A stretch of 10,750 nucleotides of DNA, taken from assembly GCA_902496845.1 (NCBI GenBank), contig CABVCJ010000058.1, forward strand, positions 1 to 10,750, in the 5' to 3' direction. The notes under the pieces are model-generated. The model saw only the letters and a program-made list of their open reading frames with translations, ran no database searches and had not been told where the DNA came from. The stretch's first letter is position 1; each line of letters opens with the position of its first letter. The DNA comes from an uncultured Collinsella sp. Lineage in GTDB: Bacteria; Actinomycetota; Coriobacteriia; Coriobacteriales; Coriobacteriaceae. A program made the translations under genes and the position numbers. Shown here piece after piece: positions 7,161 to 10,750 of the stretch.

Positions 7161-9266
7161 TTACGCTTTCTTGGCAGACGACTTAACAGAAGCAGACTTG
7201 GCCTTGGAAGCAGTCTTTTTAGTCGCTGCTTTCTTGGCCGAAGCCTTGGCAGCGGGCTTGGCAGCCTTCGCCTTTGCCGGAGCCTTCTTGGCGGCTGCAG
7301 TCTTGGGCTTCACCGAGGACGCGCGCTTGCGCGTCGCCTTTTTGGGCTCCTCGACCACGGGCGGCTTGTAGCTGCTGGGGCCGCGGCGCTTAAGCACCAC
7401 ACCTGCCAGGCCGGGCACCTTCATCTCGATGGAGTCCATCTGCCCGTTCCAGGGATAGGGCTCGCTCGAACAGGTGTAGGGCTCCTCGCCGGCGTAGCCG
7501 CTGCCGCCAAACTCGGGACGGTCGGAGTCAAAGATGACCTCCCAGTCGCCCTCGCGCGGCACTCCCACGCGGAAGCTCTCGTAGCTCGCCGGGTCAAAGT
7601 TGATCAGGATCACCAGGTCATCGTCGACGTCCTCGCCCTGGCGCACAAAGCTCACGATGGACTGCTTGGAGTTGTCCGCGTCGATCCAGGTAAAGCCATC
7701 GTCGGTGTAGCCGCGCTCGTACAGGGCGGGCTCGGCGGTGTACAGGTGGTTAAGCGCCTTGATAAACGCCTGATGATGCTTGTGAGTCTCGTACTCCTCG
7801 GTCAAGAACCACTGGATGGACTCGTAGTAGCGCCATTCAATAAACTGGCCGATCTCGTTGCCCATAAAGTTGAGCTTGGCACCGGGGTGCGTCATCTGGT
7901 AGAAGGCCAGCGTGCGCAGGCCGGCAAACTGGCGCCACCAGTCGCCCGGCATACGGCCGATGAGCGAGCACTTGCCGTGCACGACCTCGTCGTGGCTCAG
8001 CGGGCAAATGAAGTTCTCGGTAAAGGCGTACATGATGGAGAACGTGAGCAGGCCGTGGTTGCCGGGGCGCCACGGAAAATCGGTCTGCATGTAGTGCAGG
8101 GTGTCGTTCATCCAGCCCATATCCCACTTGTAGTGGAAGCCCAGGCCGCCGTCCTGCGGCGGATAGGTCACGAGCGGCCACGCGGTGGACTCCTCGGCCA
8201 TCATCATCACGTCGGGGTAGTGCGCCTCTACAGCACAGTTGACCTGGCGGATAAACGCGCTGGCGTCCAGGTCCTCCTCGGTACCGTACTTGTTGAACTT
8301 CTTTTGGCCGGGATCGTCGATGCCAAAGTTGAGGTACAGCATGCTGGACACGCCGTCCATGCGTATGCCGTCCACGTGGAAGTTCTCGAGCCAGTACAGC
8401 ACGTTGGAGACCAGGAAGGAGCGGACCTCGCCGCGGGCGAAGTCAAACTTGTGCGTGCCCCAGTTGGGGTGAATCTCGTGCTCAAACAGCATGTGGCCGT
8501 TAAAGGTGGCAAGGCCGTGGGAGTCGGCGCAAAAACCGCCGGGCACCCAGTCCATGATCACGCCGATGCCCGCTTCGTGGCACGCGTCGATAAAGTGCAT
8601 GAGCTGCTGCGGGTTGCCGTAGCGCGACGTGGCGGCGTAGTAGCCGGTCGTCTGGTAGCCCCAGGAGCCATCGAAGGGATGCTCCATGAGCGGCATGACC
8701 TCGATATGCGTATAGCCCATGTCGCGGACGTAGTCCACGAGCTCCACCGACAGGTCATCATAGGTGTAGAACTCGCCGCGCTGCGCAGGGAAGGGATCCA
8801 TGGGGCCGGGGTAGTTGCCGTACTCGTCCGGCTCGCCCTGCGGCGCATCGCCGTGGCGCTTCCACGAGCCAATATGCACCTCGTAGATGTTTAGGGGCTG
8901 CGACATGTGGTTATGGCTGGCGCGGCGCTTGAGCCATGCGGCGTCGTTCCACTTGTAGCCATCGAGGGTCCACAGCACGCTCGCGGTACCCGGAGGGCAC
9001 TCGGCCTTAAAGGCGTATGGATCGGCCTTGTAGAGCTTTTCGCCCTCGTTGGTCTCGATGAGATATTTATAGAGCTGGCCCTGCTCGGCGCCAGGAATAA
9101 AGCCTTCCCAAATAGCGCTCGTATGCATGGGCACCAGCGGGTTGGCCTGCTCATCCCAGTCGTTAAATTCACCTTTACGTCGGGCGCCCAAACGCAAAAA
9201 CGCCAGCCGCGCGTACGGTTCTGCGTGTCGGGGTGCGCGCCCATCTTTTCCCAGCTGCGCTCCCAC
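7161..9266 (-). CDS. glgB: 1,4-alpha-glucan branching enzyme (GH13), main reading frame downstream of a frameshift
   Basis: Creates alpha-1,6 branches in glycogen. Real homology in this frame begins at GEFNDWDEQ (about 9173) and runs to the stop at 7161; the piece from GTG 9266 to about 9174 is an out-of-frame shadow of the CBM48 segment. Seen: CBM48 remainder, GVIMDWVPGGF (GH13 region I), HVDGIRMDGVSSMLY with the nucleophile Asp (codon 8355-8357), MMAEESTAWP with the acid/base Glu (8193-8195), PLSHDEVVHGK with the third carboxylate (7989-7991), then the C-terminal beta domain. The catalytic triad is intact. Odd points: the usual region-I His is Gly (8535-8537), and a 65-residue Lys/Ala tail follows the beta domain. 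Restored across the frameshift, the protein would be about 745-750 aa, slightly longer than E. coli GlgB (728). It is first in the operon, 94 nt before glgP. How it is made from this sequence, if at all, is unclear. Confidence 0.9.
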   Translation of the reverse strand: MGAQLGKDGRAPRHAEPYARLAFLRLGARRKGEFNDWDEQANPLVPMHTSAIWEGFIPGAEQGQLYKYLIETNEGEKLYKADPYAFKAECPPGTASVLWTLDGYKWNDAAWLKRRASHNHMSQPLNIYEVHIGSWKRHGDAPQGEPDEYGNYPGPMDPFPAQRGEFYTYDDLSVELVDYVRDMGYTHIEVMPLMEHPFDGSWGYQTTGYYAATSRYGNPQQLMHFIDACHEAGIGVIMDWVPGGFCADSHGLATFNGHMLFEHEIHPNWGTHKFDFARGEVRSFLVSNVLYWLENFHVDGIRMDGVSSMLYLNFGIDDPGQKKFNKYGTEEDLDASAFIRQVNCAVEAHYPDVMMMAEESTAWPLVTYPPQDGGLGFHYKWDMGWMNDTLHYMQTDFPWRPGNHGLLTFSIMYAFTENFICPLSHDEVVHGKCSLIGRMPGDWWRQFAGLRTLAFYQMTHPGAKLNFMGNEIGQFIEWRYYESIQWFLTEEYETHKHHQAFIKALNHLYTAEPALYERGYTDDGFTWIDADNSKQSIVSFVRQGEDVDDDLVILINFDPASYESFRVGVPREGDWEVIFDSDRPEFGGSGYAGEEPYTCSSEPYPWNGQMDSIEMKVPGLAGVVLKRRGPSSYKPPVVEEPKKATRKRASSVKPKTAAAKKAPAKAKAAKPAAKASAKKAATKKTASKAKSASVKSSAKKA
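7164..7358 (-). other. Lys/Ala-rich C-terminal tail of GlgB
   Basis: The last 65 residues of GlgB start at VVEEPKKATRKR and end at SSAKKA. They are made almost only of A, K, S, T, P, V, with two Arg and two Glu near the start, and are strongly basic. They follow the end of the normal C-terminal beta domain (GLAGVVLKRRG), so they are an addition rather than part of the fold. The TRKR plus AAAKKA pattern is shared with the GlgA tail, which suggests a common origin or common partner. No known domain is recognised. Confidence 0.85.
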
Positions 9267-9391
9267 GTACCAATGCCAAACAAGTAGACATCGTCTTTGG
9301 TGAGCTCCAGCGCGTGCGGGGCGGGTTTACGGGTAGCAGGCTTTTTGGTTGCTGGCTTTAGCTTTGTATCGCTCACGTTTGATCCCATCAT
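9171..9391 (-). pseudogene. glgB: N-terminal part of glgB in a different frame (frameshifted)
   Basis: This frame encodes a Lys/Pro-rich leader (KLKPATKKPATRKPAP), then DVYLFGIGTWERSWEKMGAH and RFCVWAPDVK, the standard start of a GlgB N-terminal/CBM48 region. After WAPDVK (codon 9173-9175) the family pattern should continue with about five residues and then G(D/E)FNDWD. That continuation is instead in the next frame (GGT at 9171-9173 onward), so a -1 shift is needed. Start is uncertain: tandem ATGs at 9391 and 9388 lack a clear ribosome site, while GTG 9376 (giving MSDTKLKP) has GGGA 6 nt upstream. Either the gene is mutated or the assembly lost bases here. The feature is the 5' portion of the same gene as the 7161-9266 frame. 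Confidence 0.8.
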
Positions 9392-9442
9392 GACGCGGCA
9401 GCGTGTTGCCTTGGTGACTAGATGCGAAAGGTCCAAGGCTGC

Positions 9443-9502
9443 ACGAATCGAAGGGACGGCGATAGTTCTATGATTCGTTCCACCTCGCGTGCTCGGTGGA
9501 AC
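9443..9502 (-). other. Two adjacent inverted repeats in the region upstream of glgB
   Basis: GTTCCACC (9477-9484) and GGTGGAAC (9495-9502) form an exact 8-bp stem with a 10-nt loop. ACGAATC (9443-9449) and GATTCGT (9472-9478) form a 7-bp stem with a 22-nt loop. The two share bases 9477-9478, so they would either stack or compete. If the glgB transcript starts upstream, near 9580, both lie in its leader. No terminator U-run is present. A regulatory role is only a possibility. Confidence 0.45.
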
Positions 9503-9588
9503 TTTCGGCAAAAACTACGATAACACCTGTACGTTACTTATATGAACGAAAGTGTTTTTGCGGTGGCGTTTAATCGGTAAGCGCCATG

Positions 9589-9597
9589 TTTATACCA
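9589..9597 (-). promoter_or_regulatory. Candidate extended -10 promoter element for the glg operon
   Basis: On the minus strand TGGTATAAA fits an extended -10 (TGnTATAAT-like). The only -35-like sequence is TTTACC, 19 nt further upstream, which is part of the GGTAAAAC palindrome. If used, the glgB leader would be about 190 nt and the palindrome would overlap its -35. Prediction by eye only. Confidence 0.35.
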
Positions 9598-9613
9598 CTG
9601 GCAGAATTGCGAT

Positions 9614-9637
9614 GGTAAAACTCTTGACAGTTTTACC
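9614..9637. promoter_or_regulatory. Perfect palindromic operator candidate enclosing a TTGACA box
   Basis: GGTAAAAC (9614-9621) and GTTTTACC (9630-9637) are exact reverse complements separated by 8 nt (TCTTGACA). The spacer contains TTGACA (9624-9629), a consensus sigma-70 -35 hexamer for rightward transcription. A dimeric repressor bound here would block that hexamer. The -10 partner is unclear: the 17-nt position gives TTCAAG, a poor match. The regulator is not encoded in the window and I do not recognise the site. Confidence 0.6.
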
Positions 9638-9661
9638 AATTAGGGTTTCAAGATAGTTGGG

Positions 9662-9699
9662 TTGACGTTTGGTAAAACGTTTTTAGCAGGTTGTTTACC
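9662..9699. promoter_or_regulatory. Second promoter/operator module with GGTAAAAC and GTTTACC half-sites
   Basis: TTGACG (9662-9667) is followed by a second exact GGTAAAAC (9671-9678), 57 bp after the first, and by GTTTACC (9693-9699), an inverted half-site one T short. A weak -10 (TAGCAG, 9684-9689) lies 16 nt after TTGACG. This module sits directly upstream of the HAD start and is probably part of the same control region as the palindrome at 9614-9637. Confidence 0.45.
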
Positions 9700-9722
9700 A
9701 TTTGACATTGAAAGGCTCGTTT

Positions 9723-10412
9723 ATGGACCGCATCGCTGCCCCAAGTGTTGCTTTTATTTTCGATTGCGACGGCACGCTGGTTAATAGCACCCCCGTTTGG
9801 GCCTATGCCCAGCCCGAGTTATTGCACCGCCACGGAGTTGACGTGACGGTCGACGATTTTGCCCAGTTTGAGCACCTGTCGCTCGAGGACGAGTGCCAGG
9901 CCTACCACGACACCTGGGGCATTGGCGAAAATGGCGAGGAACTCTACCGCGAGCTGAGCGACATCCTGATCGATGGCTACTCCAAGGTGCCGCCGCGCGA
10001 GGGCCTGCTTGCATTTTTGAAGCAGGCGAAGGCGGCCGGCATTGCCATGTGCGTTGCCACGTCCACGCCCGCCGAGCTGGTTTCGTCTGCGCTTGCGGGC
10101 GCCGGTCTCGATGCCTACATTGACTTTATTACCACCACGGGCGAGGCGGGGCGCTCAAAGCAGTTCCCCGACGTATACGAGCTGGCGCTGCGCCGTCTGG
10201 AGGAGCGCCACGGGCACCAGTTTGAGCGCGCGTGGGTGTTTGAGGACGCCGTCTTTGGCCTAAAGAGCTCTGGCACCGCTGGCTTTAAGCGCGTGGGCAT
10301 CTATGACTCACACGGCCGCATGGAGCGCGACGAGGTTCGCGACAACTGCGATATCTTTATCGATAGCTATGAGGACCTGGATTTGGCCCGCGTGCTTGCT
10401 TTTGAGGGATAG
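9723..10412 (+). CDS. HAD-superfamily phosphatase / phosphoglucomutase-like hydrolase
   Basis: The 229-aa protein carries all four HAD motifs: FDCDGTL with nucleophile Asp14 and Asp16 (motif I), VATST at 111-115 (motif II), Lys146 (motif III), and FEDAVFGLKSS with Glu174-Asp175 (motif IV). An alpha-helical C1 cap between motifs I and II (about 24-95) places it with beta-phosphoglucomutase and YcjU/GS1-like small-molecule phosphatases. Substrate cannot be named. Start ATG 9723 is chosen because GAAAGG lies 7 nt upstream; an in-frame TTG at 9702 is less likely. It is followed after 9 nt by the thiamin pyrophosphokinase gene, so the two are probably cotranscribed. That raises a thiamin-phosphate or precursor phosphatase role as one possibility, and a sugar phosphate from glycogen metabolism as another; both are inference. 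Confidence 0.92.
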   Translation: MDRIAAPSVAFIFDCDGTLVNSTPVWAYAQPELLHRHGVDVTVDDFAQFEHLSLEDECQAYHDTWGIGENGEELYRELSDILIDGYSKVPPREGLLAFLKQAKAAGIAMCVATSTPAELVSSALAGAGLDAYIDFITTTGEAGRSKQFPDVYELALRRLEERHGHQFERAWVFEDAVFGLKSSGTAGFKRVGIYDSHGRMERDEVRDNCDIFIDSYEDLDLARVLAFEG

Positions 10413-10421
10413 GCGAGAGCT

Positions 10422-10750
10422 GTGGCTTGCAAGGTATTAGTGGTCTGCGGCTCGCCCGTGGTGGCGAGCGCGGATCTGCTACGTCAGCTGGCGGGGGAGT
10501 GCGACCACGTTGTCGCCGTTGACCGCGGGCTCGACGCGTTGCTGGGCGCCGGTCTGGGCTGCGATGTGTATGTAGGAGATGCCGATACGGTGAGCGACGC
10601 GGGTCGCGCGTTGGTCGATGCCGCCGAAGCCTTTGAGGTAGAACGCCACGACCCCTACAAGGACTATACCGATCTGGCGCTGGCGCTCGATTCCGTCCGC
10701 CGTCGCTGGCCGGGTGCCGAGGTGGTTGCGACCTGCGCCACCGGCGGCCG
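10422..10750 (+). CDS. Thiamin pyrophosphokinase, 5' part (runs off window)
   Basis: Makes thiamin diphosphate from thiamin and ATP in the cytoplasm. The 109 codons seen begin at GTG 10422 (MACKVLVVCGS). Seen: VAVDRGLDALL at 32-41 (family AxDGGxxxL pattern), YVGDADTVS at 50-58 (GDxDS), PYKDYTDLALAL at 78-89 (EKDxTDxxxAL) and TGGR at 106-109 at the very edge, where the family has GGRxDH. Order and spacing match the N-terminal catalytic domain; the family is usually 210-230 aa, so about half is missing beyond the window. GTG 10422 has only a weak, closely placed GAGAG. GTG 10440 has AAGG 5 nt upstream but would remove the first beta strand, so I prefer 10422. Probably an operon with the upstream HAD gene. 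Confidence 0.85.
   Translation, partial: MACKVLVVCGSPVVASADLLRQLAGECDHVVAVDRGLDALLGAGLGCDVYVGDADTVSDAGRALVDAAEAFEVERHDPYKDYTDLALALDSVRRRWPGAEVVATCATGG

Larger units (their letters stand above)
9392..9722. promoter_or_regulatory. Divergent intergenic region between glgB and the HAD gene
   Basis: This 331-bp stretch has no gene and is visibly richer in A/T than its flanks, above all from about 9515 to 9720. It must carry the promoters for the glycogen operon (leftward) and for the HAD-thiamin pyrophosphokinase pair (rightward). Within it are leader inverted repeats, an extended -10-like element on the minus strand and a cluster of GGTAAAAC-type half-sites, each described separately. Confidence 0.8.

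Noticed and set aside
3359..7186. A 1275-codon open frame on the plus strand opposite glgC and glgP
   Set aside because: It is the antisense of genes with clear motifs throughout. Its openness follows from strong codon bias that avoids TTA, CTA and TCA in the real genes; its protein is low-complexity and matches no family.
7146..8894. A 582-codon plus-strand open frame opposite glgB
   Set aside because: Antisense shadow of the GH13 coding sequence, with no recognisable domain and no ribosome site.
8891..9170. Continuation of the glgB N-terminal frame past the frameshift as a possible separate protein
   Set aside because: After WAPDVK this frame loses all homology, while the other frame matches GlgB; it is open only by chance in GC-rich DNA.
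9171..9178. Programmed -1 ribosomal frameshift in glgB
   Set aside because: There is no X-XXY-YYZ slippery heptamer (the site reads GTAAAGG), and a simple -1 shift would still leave about five family residues missing, so deletion or assembly error is more likely.
9471..9502. T-box-like string AGGTGGAAC on the minus strand upstream of glgB
   Set aside because: It lacks the full AGGGTGGNACCGCG consensus, a terminator/antiterminator pair and a specifier stem, and glycogen genes are not T-box targets.

Overview
This window is chromosomal DNA from a high-GC, strict-codon-bias bacterium. It most resembles a Collinsella-like member of the Coriobacteriia (Actinomycetota). That placement is an inference from GC-rich coding sequence, the GlgC+GlgD pair and the character of the GlgB sequence; no marker gene is present to prove it.

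Layout. Positions 1 to about 9391 hold a five-gene glycogen operon on the minus strand, transcribed right to left as glgB - glgP - glgC - glgD - glgA. A divergent AT-richer intergenic region (9392-9722) follows. A plus-strand pair then begins with a HAD-family phosphatase (9723-10412), followed 9 nt later by a thiamin pyrophosphokinase gene that runs off the right edge. glgA runs off the left edge. Almost all the rest is coding; the only other gaps are 89-108 nt intercistronic spacers, each with an inverted repeat.

How the genes work together. GlgC with its degenerate paralogue GlgD makes ADP-glucose, GlgA polymerises it into alpha-1,4 chains, GlgB adds alpha-1,6 branches, and GlgP releases glucose-1-phosphate again. 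The set is complete for storing and mobilising glycogen. GlgC and GlgD are tightly coupled (4-nt gap).

Unusual points. (1) GlgA carries a C-terminal extension of at least 228 residues, beyond a full catalytic core, built from only nine amino-acid types (mostly Ala, Lys, Thr) with histone-H1-like basic blocks alternating with acidic ones. (2) GlgB ends in a related 65-residue Lys/Ala tail and has a short Lys/Pro stretch at its N-terminus; GlgP, GlgC and GlgD have none. (3) glgB is broken by a frameshift inside its N-terminal CBM48 domain, with about five family residues apparently missing at the junction. (4) The GlgB region-I histidine is replaced by glycine. (5) The HAD promoter region holds four related GGTAAAAC/GTTTTACC half-sites, two of them a perfect palindrome around a TTGACA box. 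(6) A perfect 12-bp stem-loop lies between glgD and glgA. I see no mobile elements, CRISPR, tRNA or rRNA.
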